64,000 nucleotides of DNA from Eurosta solidaginis (GCF_040869045.1 NC_090319.1:177914645-177978644), one strand, 5' to 3'. Counted from the first letter of the stretch, positions 9,540 to 21,029 are shown. Numbers and translations are program-made. Notes: generated from the letters alone by a model not told the origin.

Positions 9540-10916
9540 TTAACAAGAAGAATTTATATTATTACAGATTAAGTAATTTTTTAGTTTAAGTTGAAAAGCG
9601 TATTTTGAGTCGGAGAAATCAATATCCAAAACACTAGAGAAGCAATTAATTTCTGATAGGGCTCTGTTAATAGGCGTTTTTGAGTTATAAACAGTTCTAC
9701 TCAGCTCTATGAAAAAGATTTCAAAGTGGCGGAGGTTTCTACAGGGAGTATTTAAGCATAGTCTTTCAAGAAGCAGCGCGCAGTCAATTTTGCCCGTGAA
9801 AAGATCGAAAATGAACAACGAGGCCAAAAGAATTCTGCGATTGTTAAGGGATAATAAGGATATTAGTTGGCATCGAGACTCATAAGACGGGATCGGTTCA
9901 GAGAAACGTAATGAAATAAGCGCGAAGCGCATAAAGATTTTTTGAACCCGCTCCAGGCGGTTGATGTGAACTGTGTGGTAGGGCCGCCAAATGAAAGCCG
10001 CATACTCAAGTTTGGACCGCACAAAGGACGTATATAAAACTTTGAGTGTGTAGCGGTCAGAGAAGTTTGCGGAATGGCGTCTGACAAAATCAAGCATTGA
10101 AAGCGCCTTAGAAATTGTGAAGCTGACGTGAGTGTTAAAATTAAACTTTGAGTCGAAGTATACCCCCAAGTCTTTAACTTCAAGATTCGTTCGAAGAAAG
10201 GTTTCTGCAATATGATAGGAGGTATGAAGTGGCCTCAGCATTTTACCATACGTCACAGTGTGGCACTTACTTATATTAAGGAAAAGACGGTTCTTAACAC
10301 ACCAGATATAAAGCTTATTAATCTCAGATTGAAGAACAACGACATCATTATAACAACTGATCTCAGAATAGATCTTGAGATCATCAGCATAAAGCAGAAA
10401 TTTGGTAGATGAGAAGCAAGAGCTAATGTCATTAATGAACAAGATAAATAGTAAAGGGCCCAGAATACTGCCCTGGGGCACTCCAGAGGTGGCCCAAAAT
10501 GGTTTCGAATAAACACCGTCAATATTTACAACATTACTTCTGTTGTGCAGGTAAGATTTAATCCACTGTAGGAACGTAGAGTGGAACCCATAACAAGCTA
10601 ATTTCGCAATTAAAATTTTATGAGAAATTTTATCGAATGCTTTGGAGAAGTCAAGGTATATTGTATCAACCTGAAAACCCCGTCTAAATGCCGCGTAGCA
10701 ATCCTCAGAAAAGACAGCGAGGTTCGTTAATGTGGATCTGGCCGGGACAAAACCATGTTGATTGGCGCAAATCAGGTGTTTAATGCTAAAGTAAAGCTTG
10801 TCATTGACAACACATTCAAATAGCTTCGAAGTTGGAAATAGGCCTGTAATTAGAACAGTTACTTTTGTTGCCAGACTTAAAAATGGGAGTGACGGATGCT
10901 TGTTTCCAGTCATCAA
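9540..10916 (-). pseudogene. LINE-1 reverse transcriptase
   Basis: A 458-residue open frame with NQHGFVPARST, IYLDFSKAFDKISH (motif A), SGVPQGSILGPLLFILFIND (motif B) and FLLYADDLKIY (motif C), then a thumb/connection region (FVRSKLEYAAFIWRP) and the C-terminal helical domain ending at the stop 9540. There is no RNase H domain. The start of the RT domain lies in another frame upstream (10917-11290), so at least one frameshift is present. This is one of the better-preserved RT domains of the window. Confidence 0.85.
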
Positions 10917-11295
10917 TAAAAATACCCGATTCCAATGATTTATTGAATATAATCATTAAGGGTCGTACTAGAGAAGGACAATTTTTCAATAGAATAACTG
11001 AAATATTATCAACATCAGTTCTGGAGGAATTTTTAAGTTTTATAATCCCCTCAATTATGTCTGCCTCAGTGAGAGTAAGTGACCCAAAATTATTAGCAGA
11101 GGGAGACTTAATTCACTTGTGTATTTTATCTGTATCTTCCACAGTTAAATCATTATCTGTGATAAAATTCGCCGAGAAGAAGTCAGCAAAGAGATTAGCA
11201 GCATCATTAACAGAGTTGGCAGTAATATTATTGTAGCTTACTGATTTCGGTATGCTAGATAAGCTCTTCATGGAGTTAATGTAATTCCAAAAGTT

Positions 11296-12058
11296 CTACG
11301 GATTGCTCTTGATGTTTACCTCAAAATTTCTGACGTACTTAGCATATAAAGACTTATTAAGATTGTTAAATTTTTTCTTATAAACAATAAACAAATCATA
11401 AAATCGACGCTGATTAGTAAACTTATATTTTTTAAAGAACTTGTTTCTCAAATTTTTTAGATGTTTGAGCGCACTATTGTGCCAGGGAGATTTGTAAATT
11501 TTATTTTTATATATCGGCACGATTTTTTCGCAAATCTTATGAATTTCATTTTTAAATACATTGAAAGACTTTCCAACTTCACTTTCGCCAAGCATAGCAT
11601 CCCAATCAACTCCACGTAAAGCAGAATTTAAACGATTAAAATCACATCTTCGAAAATTGAACGATTTTTTCATATTTGATGTAGGAATACAGAAATACTC
11701 AAAGAACTGAATTTCAAGCTTTAAGGGCAGGTGATGCAAGTTTGGTGGCGAAATTGAAGACGCAGGTTCCGAGATAACAAAACTAATATTATTAGTTACA
11801 AAAATTAAATCAAGAGTGCGATGTAACGAATTATGGAAACTGTTAATTTGAGATAAACCAACCCCTCCACAATTATCAATAAGATACGATTCATAAGATT
11901 GTCGGATATAGTCCAAGAGATTCCATACTTACTTTTAAACAGTTATCTCCAAGCAAATTGCTGTTGAAATCACCGGCAATTATGATATTACTGTAGTTGC
12001 CTAGTAGTGATTGAACGAATTCGGTGAAATCCACAAAATTCACCTGCTGCTTGGATCG
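11296..12058 (-). pseudogene. LINE-1 endonuclease, C-terminal half and linker
   Basis: From the Transib junction downward: SKQQVNFVDFTEFVQSLL, IIIAGDFNSNL (the endonuclease GDFN motif), a frameshift near 11915, then LDLIFVTNN (endonuclease end), SPPNLHHLPL and the basic linker KNKIYKSPWHNSALKHLKNL. A frame crossing into Transib (to 12148) is a chimaera, and its first 30 codons belong to Transib. Confidence 0.8.
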
Positions 12059-12098
12059 CACAGTGTTTCGTGTAGAACAAACTAGTCGGACAAAAACC
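12059..12098 (+). promoter_or_regulatory. Left Transib end: RSS-like signal (exact heptamer, 24-bp spacer, exact nonamer)
   Basis: CACAGTG at 12059-12065, 24 bp spacer, then ACAAAAACC at 12090-12098. Heptamer and nonamer are both identical to the vertebrate V(D)J recombination-signal consensus; the spacer is one base longer than 23. This is the binding and cleavage site of the transposase. Confidence 0.88.
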
Positions 12099-12957
12099 AA
12101 GTTCTTATTCCAAGAAAGGTGTAATGAGACATGAAAGAAAACAAACACAATAACGGGATTTTTGCTTTTTTTTGATATTTTTGCTCATATGTATTGAGTA
12201 ATTGAAGTAAGAAAGCAGGAGTGGCCGTAAAATGCATTGATTAATTTGCAAAATTCTTGTTGAATATTAAGCTTCATATTTCTTTTATGTGTACACTTTT
12301 ATATAATTTTTTTGATGGATTCTAAGCTCGAAGGTAAGTAAAATTTTTTAATAGTAAATCTTTCACAATTAGAGTATTTTCAATATATTTAACAATCCGT
12401 AGTTAAGAAGAAAAGGTATTTTTTCTCTATATTTTTAACTTTAGGGACAAAAAAGTTACATACATCCGCGGACATCCGGGCTAAGTTTTACATATGTTAT
12501 AGTCGCAAGTATTCTCTAAAAGTCGAAAGAAAAAGCCATTGCGAATTCTTTGCACATCTATTTTTAATTTTTTTTATAGTTTTCTCTACATATAAAAAAG
12601 GATGTATGTACGTACCAGCTCCGACGAGATATTTGAACCTTTAAAGCTGATCCACAAACAGCAAAACCAATTCCCAGGTACAAGGAACAAACACGTAGCC
12701 ATAAACCACACAAAAATAAACGCGCAAGGTCAACAAGAGCACACTAAAAGCAAAAAGGCGAAGATCACTGACTTCAACCTGCCACAACCTACCGCACCAG
12801 TCACCAAGGCATAAAAAAAGGTACATACAAAGCAATCCTAATGCAGGTATAACCACACAGGAACGCTACACAAAAAAACACCATCTGGGCATCTAGGCCA
12901 ATACCTGAATGTAACTGCACAACTGATAACAAATCAGAACGATCAACGACACTTAAG

Positions 12958-15083
12958 ATGGCAGCACAACAATCATCAACTATTCACCCTGTCGGAAAAT
13001 CAACAACACAAAGCAGTTTAGTTATAACCGTACCAAGAACGGAGTTTTTTGACATTTGGATTCAACATTCGAAGGAAACCAGATATAAAGAATTATTTAG
13101 TTTAGTTACAATACAATACAAAAAAGTTTAAGCTTACAAATATCGGCACATTCGTCGAAGCTAGATCAAAAGTGGAACACTTCTAGAAGACATAAGGAGC
13201 GATTTTTTAATAAAAACTCGGAGTGGCTTTCGGGTCCAGACTTCACATTTACAATAACGGTGGATTCAAATTTGCCATCATACCAACCAACCACTTCTTC
13301 AGTTAACCCCGGCCCCGGAAGACGAAGAAGGACTTTGTTAGCTGCAGTGAAAAAACCAAACGGCGTCGAGTGGATGACCGCTTGCAATCTAGAAGTCCTA
13401 GTGAGTTACTTTATGCGGCAGAAGTATCAACGCGTATGTCCGGCAACAGAAATGTTGCTAACATTATAAAAAAATCACAGGAAACCACTCAAATATCCGG
13501 CAAAAAGATTACATGTGAGCCAGATGCAAGATGTTTGAGCAATGTAGAAGCTTAAGCATACTACGTAGATAGCAAGTCGACGACTCATGGGTACAAAACG
13601 ACTCGGAAGTGGAGCATCAAAGCAGGCCATAAGGTTTATCCATCATTTTATAGTCTAAGAAAAGCTAAGGCAGAATGCTATCCAATTGATATTGATGTGG
13701 GTGAAACACGTGCGAAAATTAAAGTCCAGTCCGTATTAGATAAAACTGTTGAGCGTTTAGTTTTAGCAAATCAAGAAGTCTTTGTTAGTTTATTACCTAC
13801 AAACTTGACGTATACTTTAATCAGCAAGTGGGGTTGTGATGGAAGCTCTGGCCATAGCACATATAAGCAAAAGTTTACATGCAGTTCTGACACTGATGAG
13901 TTTTTGTTTATATTTTCTTTCATTCCTCTTCAATTACAGGATGAAAAAGGTAACATTGTTTGGCAGAATCCCCGACCTTCTTCTACCATGTATGTTCGTC
14001 CAATTAAATTTATTTTTTCTAAAGAAACAAAAGATTTTATTGTTTTTGAAACGAACAAAGTTTTAGAGGAAGTAAATGCGTTGTTGCCAACAAAGAACAT
14101 GCTCGAAGAATACGAAGTTTCCGTAAATCACAATATGCTTCTAACACTGATTGACGGAAAAGTTTGCAATGCCTTGACTGAAACTTCTTCCGCACAAAAG
14201 TGTTATATTTGTGGTGCCACTTCAAAAGATATGAATAATGAGTTACGGGACTTTACGCCTAACCTAGATAATCTTGGTTTTGGTTTGTCTACTCTCCATG
14301 CATGGATAAGATGTTTTAAATGCTTGCTTCACATAAGTTATCGCCTCGAAGTAAAAAAAATGGCAGCTTTGGAATGAGGCAGATAAAGAGAGTGTTAAGC
14401 TACGTTCCAACGAAATCCAGAATAAATTTAAAAGTGTACTTGGATTGATAGTAGATAAACCAAAACCAGGTTTCGGCAATACCAATAACGGCAACACTGC
14501 TCGTATGTTTTTCGAAAATTCTAAGGCCAGTGTTGAGATAACGGGATTGGATGTAAAGCTTATCAAAAAATTCGACACTCTCCTTCGCGCATTAGCATCT
14601 GGGTACAATATAAATATCCAAAGATTTGAAAAATTTGTGGTCGAGACTAAAAAACATTACATAGATCTCTATCCATGATTTAATATGCCTGTTACAGTTC
14701 ATAAAATCTTAGTGCATAGTACTGATATTACAAAATCAGCAATTTTACCTATTGGTCAACTTTCTGAAGAAGCACAGGAAGCCCGTAACAAAGATTTGAG
14801 ACGATTCAGGAATGATAACACACAAAAGCAGTCACGCGAAGCCACGAATAGAGATCTTATGAATATGTTGCTTATAACATCGGATCCTTTAGTTAACAGT
14901 TTTAGGGAGATACCTAAGAAAAAATTTAAAAGTCTGACCTCAGAAGTCTTAAATTTACTGTCCCCCGATAATGTTGAGGAGTCAATGAATACCCCAGTTG
15001 TTTCAAGCTTTCACAGTAGTGTTGCTGATCCTCATGACTATTCCACAAGTGACTCATCGAATGAAAGTGATGATAGCGAATAA
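12958..15083 (+). pseudogene. Transib transposase (RAG1-core homologue), lightly damaged
   Basis: An N-terminal frame begins MAAQQSSTIHPVGKS (12958) and breaks near 13130. The conserved part starts with a basic GPGRRRR stretch (about 13310) and runs in one frame from 13370 to about 14355 except for a TAA at 13553. It contains KWGCDGSSGHS (candidate catalytic Asp codon 13838), LTLIDGKVCNALTE (second candidate Asp, 14153) and the CYICGATSKDMN zinc motif. A one-base shift at an A-run near 14350 leads to a second frame with KPGFGNTNNGNTAR, a TGA at 14676 replacing an expected Trp, then MPVTVHKILVHS and the SEEAQEARNKDLRRFR block, which holds the final acidic residue. The stop at 15083 follows an acidic tail. 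The late lesions are few; the N-terminus is more damaged. Confidence 0.88.
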
Positions 15084-15352
15084 TAACATAATTATAAAAG
15101 ATAACCTACCCTATAACTTTTTGTTGGATCAGGTTTTATTTAATTTAAATCTATTGTCTTTTCTACTTTGTATGATACTTTACTTTTAAGTTTTTGTAAT
15201 AAGTAATTTTCACATAATTAATTTAATTATTTACATTCTTATTATTATTATTGTAATTCACTTTTACATTCCTGACTGGTACTATAAAATAATTTTGTAA
15301 AAATTGTAGTTCCAGGATAAATACTCAAATAAATATGTATGTACATATGTAT

Positions 15353-15659
15353 AGTCACTCACATAAATAAATAGACACCCCTTTTTGGACAATTCTTACA
15401 ATTTTCGCTTTCTCAAATTTATTTTAACTAATTTCCCATACGAAAATTTGTCACGATCTCTAACAAAAACTAAATTATATTTAAAAAATGTTTGAAAAAT
15501 TCGACAATTTTCATAAAAAATTTTAATTTTTTTTCCGAATTTTTAGAATTTTTTAAAGTATTGAGATTTCTAGTCCATTCAATTTGAGTACAATAAAGTA
15601 ATATTCTTAAGTCCTGTAAATTTTTTTGGATCTATGTCACTTATTCACATGAGTTACTG
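15353..15659. mobile_element. Tc1/mariner-like miniature element inside Transib 3' region
   Basis: Imperfect inverted ends TAGTCACTCACATAAATAAA and, inverted, CAGTAACTCATGTGAATAAG, flanked by TA on both sides, 307 bp, very AT-rich, no coding capacity. The C/TAGT..CTCA terminus and TA target fit the Tc1 group. Confidence 0.55.
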
Positions 15660-15787
15660 TATATGAAATAAGCAAATGTATGCATATGAAGTAAAATTTT
15701 GGAAAAAAAAAAAAAAAGAACATATGGCTGAAAAAAATGACGGAGTTGTAATAAATGACTGCATATGAAACGGAAAATCTCATAAAA

Positions 15788-15827
15788 TAATTTTGTCCAG
15801 CTAGCTTGTTCTACACGAAACACTGTG
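15788..15827 (-). promoter_or_regulatory. Right Transib end: RSS-like signal (exact heptamer, weaker nonamer)
   Basis: On the minus strand CACAGTG (15827-15821), 24-bp spacer, then ACAAAATTA (15796-15788), matching the consensus nonamer at six of nine positions. The same spacer length as on the left means that both ends are of the '23-like' class. Confidence 0.85.
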
Positions 15828-16097
15828 GGTCGGTATAAACATCGAATAAGAAGCTTATCATGATTAGAAACTATTTCAACAAACGCATATTCAACACGAT
15901 CACCTTCACTAGAAACACAACTTAATCTACAAAACAAGCTTTCCTTTACATAAATCGCAACATCACCACCATGACCATAGCGATCAGCTCTGTAAAGTTT
16001 GTAACCATTTACTTTCACCAAACTGTTACTATAGCGTGAGGTAAACCACGTCTCAGAAACACAAAGAACGTCGATTGCCGAATCTTCAAAAAGGTAT
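15828..16097 (-). pseudogene. LINE-1 endonuclease, middle part
   Basis: From 16093 downward: LFEDSAIDVLCVSETWF (the SETW motif holds a catalytic Glu), YRADRYGHGGDVAIYVK (RxxRxGGG-type loop) and VEIVSNHDKLLIRCLYRP. It is bounded above by element B (duplication GTAT, 16094-16097) and below by Transib. The remaining endonuclease motifs are on the other side of each insertion. Confidence 0.85.
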
Positions 16098-16876
16098 TGT
16101 AGCATGTGTATATTATATAATGTCTGACTAAGATATTTGCATAGTGTTAGTTAGGATTAAGTTTAAGATCATTCCAGTGTGGCAACATTGTTATACATAA
16201 TATCCAAAGCTTGCTGTTAACTAAAGCGGCAATTACCCACCGACGTGTGCCGTACGTACGGACGTTTGTCTTACGAAACACGTTTGACCGAACCCTCAAG
16301 CCCGTAGAAATCAACGTGTGCATCTGTGTACATGTACATAACATATTTGTGTGTGTGTATTGTTTACAGATAAGCACTGTTCCCATTGACCATTTTGCAT
16401 GCATCCTTATGGAAACATCAACTTTTTCCAATTTAATTTTTGATATTGTAAAAGGCCGGAATAAATATTAAATGAGTATAAATAGATTACATATTTATAA
16501 TCTGCACTTTTACATAATTATTTCGAATTATTTTCACAAATTTTCAAACTTTAATTAGGTGTTTTTGCATAAAATTGCAAACGGTCAAAAATTAGCGCAC
16601 AAAAGTTTACTAGGCAACTCTGTCTAGTGAGAGAGCGATCACCTGACACGTTCTTACGAAAAAAATCAAAATTGTTTTGATTTCTACGTTCCGGGCTACG
16701 TACGTACGGGCGTTGCACATCGGTGACTTTTCGTTTACATTGCACACTCATAAGATAGGTCGTGTCAGCAGACACGTTTTGGTACGTACGTTCGTGAGTA
16801 ACTTCCGCATAAGTATACTGTCCACAGCTTTCTGTTAGATTATCATAAACATATCCGTAAGTTCTATTTTTACATT

Positions 16877-17436
16877 AGGGGGACTCATGTAACCGTATAA
16901 ATGCCTTATAAAGTGTGTAAACGTATAAATTTATCTAGTTTACGCACGAGCTGTCAAATTTTGTATGAAAAATCATTTACACAATTTGTATAAATTTACG
17001 CGCACATTTCATTAGGGGGACTCATGTAACCGTAAAAATGCCTTATAAAGTGTGTAAACGTATAAATTTATCTAGTTTACGCACGAGCTGTCAAATTTTG
17101 TATGAAAAATCATTTACACAATTTGTATAAATTTACGCGCACATTTCATTGTGTAAACGCGGTAAAATCAAAGGAATGCAACCTTGCAGACATTACAGAC
17201 GGCATTTTTATCAAAAATCTCCAACATCAGCAATAAATGCGTTTTAGTTTTGATTTTTCACTTAATCTTGGTAGTTTTTAATTTGTATAACAATCAAAAA
17301 ATGTTTGTTTGGCAATAATACAGCTGATAAACAATCAAGTTTATCAAGAACATTTCTAGGTGCGTTCATATAACAGCGGGTGTAAATGGATACAATTTTA
17401 CACCTTATAAGTTTATATGCTTTCATGAGTCCCCCT
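16877..17436. mobile_element. MITE with AGGGGGACTCATG inverted ends in the element B LTR
   Basis: Ends AGGGGGACTCATG and CATGAGTCCCCCT are perfect inverted repeats. The 3' LTR, which lacks the insertion, reads CTATTTTTACATTTTC at this point; in the filled copy the flanks are ATTTTTACATT and ATTTTCTACATT, an imperfect 11-12 bp duplication. The left 274 bp are two tandem copies of a 137-bp unit (16877-17013, 17014-17150), each restarting with AGGGGGACTCATG, so the left end is duplicated. No coding capacity. The superfamily is unassigned (hAT or Mutator by duplication length). Confidence 0.85.
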
Positions 17437-17624
17437 ATTTTCTACATTTTCAAAAAGCTTTGTCAAATTTTCAATAAATAGCGTGTTCCTCTGAGTGTTC
17501 ATTCATTTGGATTGCAATAGGTAAGAAATTATTAGATAGCGCACGCTGGTAATATGTGGAAGACGGACAATGCAAAGTTGGCCTCTTACATATATACCAG
17601 CGTATACATTTATATGTGTGTGTA

Positions 17625-17790
17625 AAGCATTTACTTAGACGAACAGCGAAAAGCTGGTCTCTAGTATTTGTTGTTGGATAGGCAAGCATTTACTTAGACG
17701 AACAGCGAAAAGCTGGTCACTAATATTTTTGATTATATTACTTGACACGAACAGCATAAACCTGGTCTGTCATTACTACGTATACTATTA
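17625..17790 (+). repeat. Tandem minisatellite inside the element B LTR (5' copy)
   Basis: Units of about 55 bp built on ACTTAGACGAACAGCGAAAA and GCTGGTCTCTAGTATTTGTT. The 5' LTR has two full copies plus a diverged ACACGAACAGCATAAACCTG copy. The 3' LTR (23400-23620) has one extra unit. Confidence 0.85.
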
Positions 17791-17956
17791 ATTAAATTCT
17801 GTAATTTTGTTTATTTTAAGGTTTCATCTTTATTCAACTTTCTTCATCTTTCTTCTTCTTACTACATTATAATTTTCGCACATCGCGTTGCAAATAAATT
17901 AATTTAAAAACCCTTACCCTTGCTCATTTATTATTTTACAATTCGCGCCCAACATA

Positions 17957-18940
17957 GTGGCAAACCTCTTGAGGAATTCAAAAATCCCTATTCGCCAAAG
18001 CGAACGTTTAAAAGCTATTTCTAATGCATCTACAAAAATACCTACGCTCACTGAAGAACAATTTGCGAAATTTCTGCAATCTGTAGTTCAGGTTAATGAA
18101 AGGCCTGGCTCTTTTTCTCGCTGCACTGCTCGCTACAAGGGTGAACGTAGCTCCGCAAAAGTTGAGGAATTCATTGCTGCAATTCTGACTTATAAAACAG
18201 TCGAAAAAGTACGCGATGAAGATGCAATAAGCGGTATGCCAATGGTCCTCGAGGGCGACGCTGCAGAATGGTGGCGTGGGGTAAAGTCTGAAGCACAATC
18301 GTTTTCTGACGTCATACGTATGTTGCGTGAAGCCTTTTCCCTTCTAAAGCAACCATGGCGTATTTATGTAGAGATTTTCGAATTGAAACAGCAGAAAAAT
18401 TAACCAATTGATACCTTCATCCGTAAGAAACGTGCGCTATTTTCTCAGTTGACCAAGGAGCCAGACGAAGCTGACCAAATAGGTCTATTATTCGGATTGC
18501 TGCACATGCAAATTCGTGATAAGGTAAAACGTGATGTTAATAACTATAACGAACTTTTAAAAGAAGCTCGTGAAGTCGAACTATGCCTACAGGAAAGAAA
18601 AATTCCTTCTGCGAACACTGAAGAATCTGAAAAGTCAGTCGGTGGTCCAGTAAGTTGCGGATTTTGTTGCAAAAAAGGGCATAGCACCGAAGAATGTCTC
18701 AAAAAGAAAAATGCAAAAGCACAAGAAACGCACACTGAGAAGCTAGCTCAAGCACAATCGTTAAAACCCAAGTACGCGTGCTATGGATGCAACGCGCCAG
18801 GTGTAACTCGTGCAAATTGCCCTAACTGTATTAAATCAGAGGTCGTAGTGAAACCGAACTCGGTAAGCTTCAATTCTTTAAATGTCAAAATTGGTCGAGA
18901 TATCTCAGTTGTCAATATAGAAATGTTTGGTGTACCATGA
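17957..18940 (+). pseudogene. Element B Gag
   Basis: One frame from ATG 17957 with a stop at 18401 (..LKQQKN*) and continuing to a stop at 18938. It contains a capsid-like region with EGDAAEWWRGVK, typical of retrotransposon Gag, and a C-terminal nucleocapsid with one good CCHC knuckle (CGFCCKKGHSTEEC) and a second in which His is replaced by Val (CYGCNAPGVTRANC). The start lies only 16 bp after the LTR, overlapping the primer-site region, which is unusual but this is the first ATG in frame. Confidence 0.8.
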
Positions 18941-19803
18941 CAAGCATACTTTGACTCGGGGGCAAGAACAAGCGTTGCTAGTGTTAACCTTAAACGGGTT
19001 ATGGACTACAAAGGGTATATTTTCAAGAAAGTGAGGTGTGAGATTACAATCGCCGACGGCAGATTCTCGTTTGAAGAATGCTTAACAACCATTTGTAAGA
19101 CAAAGATTGGTGGAAAATGCCTCGATATCCAATTTAAAGTATTAACCAATGCAAAAAGAACCCTACTAGGTGCAGACTTTATGGAACACGTAGAGATTGT
19201 CTTGAACATGGCCCAACGATACTGGTACCTTGAGAGCGATCCTACACAACATTTCGATTTTGCAAATCCATTTCCGCTTGAGTTAAATCTTGTAGAGACA
19301 GTGAAAGGAAGTGGTGCTCTTGGCAAACGTAAACAAGATGACGTGGTGATAGAAGAAAACCAGCGAAAAGTGTATATGTCCGAATTTGAATATTACGGCC
19401 CGGAAGTGCCAGATACATATTCACCGGAATCTATTTAGAATATATTAAGGGATTCTCTTCCACCAGACGTTATAACACCTGAAAGAGCTTACGGTGGCGG
19501 GTTGTTCACTGGAGTCGTCAGAGAACCCAGGACAACAGAACTACTTTCCGTAGACTTTCGTTTTTTAAAAGATAGTGATGGTTTAGAGCTAACACTAGCC
19601 GAAAAGATGCAGCTCAATGACACTTTAGAAGTTTTCGGTGCATCTCATGAGCCTACTCCATTTGCTCAGCATTATATAGATACGGGTGAACACGAGCCCA
19701 TCGCATTACCACCATATAGATTGTCCTTCGCTAAATTTCAGGAGTTGAAGAGCGACATTCACAAAATAATTGAAAACTATATTATCGAAGAATGTGATTC
19801 AGC
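18941..19803 (+). pseudogene. Element B protease and RT N-terminal linker
   Basis: Same frame as gag after the TGA at 18938. AYFDSGARTSVASV is the retropepsin active site and RTLLGADFMEHV its second signature. A TAA at 19436 interrupts; the frame resumes (GGGLFTGVVREP..) to the RT entry block ALPPYRLSFAKFQELK and SAWPSPVVMVPK, where a one- or two-base indel near 19845 shifts the frame. Confidence 0.8.
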
Positions 19804-20829
19804 TTGGCCATCACCGGTTGTTATGGTACCGAAAAGGATGGGAGCATAAGTGTTTGCGTAGATTATCGCAAAATAAACTCTATAACAAAGCCCGACGGAT
19901 ACCCACTGCCTCGTATGGATGATTTGTTACACGCCGCAAAGAGTTCCAAGTACATGACAACTTTGGACTTGCAGAGTGGTTATTTTCAAATTTCTGTCGC
20001 AGAAAAAGATCGGGATAAGACATGCCTTATTACACCTTTTGGGTCGTGCAGGTTCAAGCGCATGCCGTTCGGACTTCGTAATGCTCCTGCGACCTTTCAA
20101 CGCCTGATTGATCGGTTCAAAACATCAATACCAAATATACAGATATTGGCGTATCTTGATGACATTATCATATGTTCGCCTACATTTCACGACCGTTTAA
20201 AAGATCTGCATGTAGTATTGCAGAAGCTGGAAAAGTTCAAACTATGCGTTAACAACGCTAAATGTCGTTTTTGCTGTGCCAGTGTAAAGTATCTTGGTCA
20301 CGTCCTCACAGCTGATGGTATAATGGTTGACCCAGAAAAAACAATGGCCATTGCAGAGCGTAAAGCGCGTCGTAATATAAAAGAGCTGGTATCCTTTATC
20401 CAAACGTGCTCTTGGTATCGATTCATTGAACATTATGCGAAAATTGCTAAACCACTCACAGATCTCACAAAAAAGAATGCTGTTTGGCAGTGGACCGACC
20501 CGCAGATTGAAGCGTTTTACAAACTAAGGCTGCTTCTAGTCAGCCCACCAATTTTGAAACAAGCCGCGGATAATGCACCCTTCGAACATGCAAGTCGTTT
20601 ACTTACTTCAGCAGAGGGTAACTACTCAACCACGGAACGGGAAGCACTTGCCATAGTATGGGCATGCGCCAAGTCTAGAGGCTATATTGAAGATGCTGAA
20701 GTACACCTTCTTACCGATCACCAACCGCCCAAATGGTTACTAACCGTAAAATCGCCGTCTGGTCGCTTGGCCAGATGGGCACTGCAAATTCAACCATATA
20801 ACTTCCGTATCGATTATTCGCCTGGATAG
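19804..20829 (+). pseudogene. Element B reverse transcriptase and RNase H
   Basis: Motifs in order: VCVDYRKINSITKPDGYPLP, MTTLDLQSGYFQI (motif A), PFGLRNAPATFQRLID (motif B), ILAYLDDIIICSPT (motif C, YLDD), then VKYLGHVLTADGI and the RNase H part TEREALAIVWA, HLLTDHQPPKWLL, SPSGRLARWALQIQ. About 60 residues at the start of RNase H are missing between 'ADNAPFEHASRLL' and the upstream connection. The frame stops at 20827; a few tens of codons (NSLADMISRSPC..) follow in the same frame to about 21026. Confidence 0.88.
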
Positions 20830-21029
20830 ACGAACTCGTTAGCTGATATGATTTCGCGATCACCTTGTCCTGAAACCAGCCATAGCACTCGAAACTGTCT
20901 ACGCACTTTTCTTGTAGACTTGCCGCGAAAAAAGTCAAGCGAAATACGTATTGAGCAGCTTAAAGACGAGTATTTGAATAAGATAATAAACTCAATAGAA
21001 GAGAGTGACAAAAACGTAAGTTTATAGTG

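Larger units (their letters stand above)
12059..15827 (+). mobile_element. Transib DNA transposon (RAG1-related)
   Basis: 3769 bp with terminal inverted repeats starting CACAGTGTTTCGTGTAGAAC at both ends (about 37 bp, few mismatches), flanked by 5-bp duplications GATCG (left) and GGTCG (right), differing by one transition. GC-rich 5-bp duplications and CACWRTG ends are the hallmarks of Transib. It carries a recognisable transposase on the plus strand. It interrupts the LINE-1 endonuclease exactly at the conserved YRP region. About 860 bp of non-coding, partly CA-rich DNA (12099-12957) precedes the gene. Confidence 0.92.
16098..17940 (+). repeat. 5' LTR of element B (carries a MITE)
   Basis: Begins TGTAGCATGTG and ends TTATTTTACA. 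It is 1843 bp against 1307 bp for the 3' LTR. The excess is the 560-bp MITE at 16877-17436 plus its duplicated flank, partly offset by one tandem repeat fewer near 17625-17740. Directly after it comes ATTCGCGCCCAACATAGTGG, which resembles the GGCGCCCAAC type of primer-binding site. Confidence 0.9.

Noticed and set aside
11891..12148. 85-residue frame spanning 11891-12148 as one protein
   Set aside because: It crosses the Transib boundary at 12059; its N-terminal third is transposon end sequence, the rest LINE-1 endonuclease.
12602..12814. 70-residue frame in the CA-rich leader of Transib
   Set aside because: Low-complexity CA-rich translation, no homology recognised; most likely non-coding.
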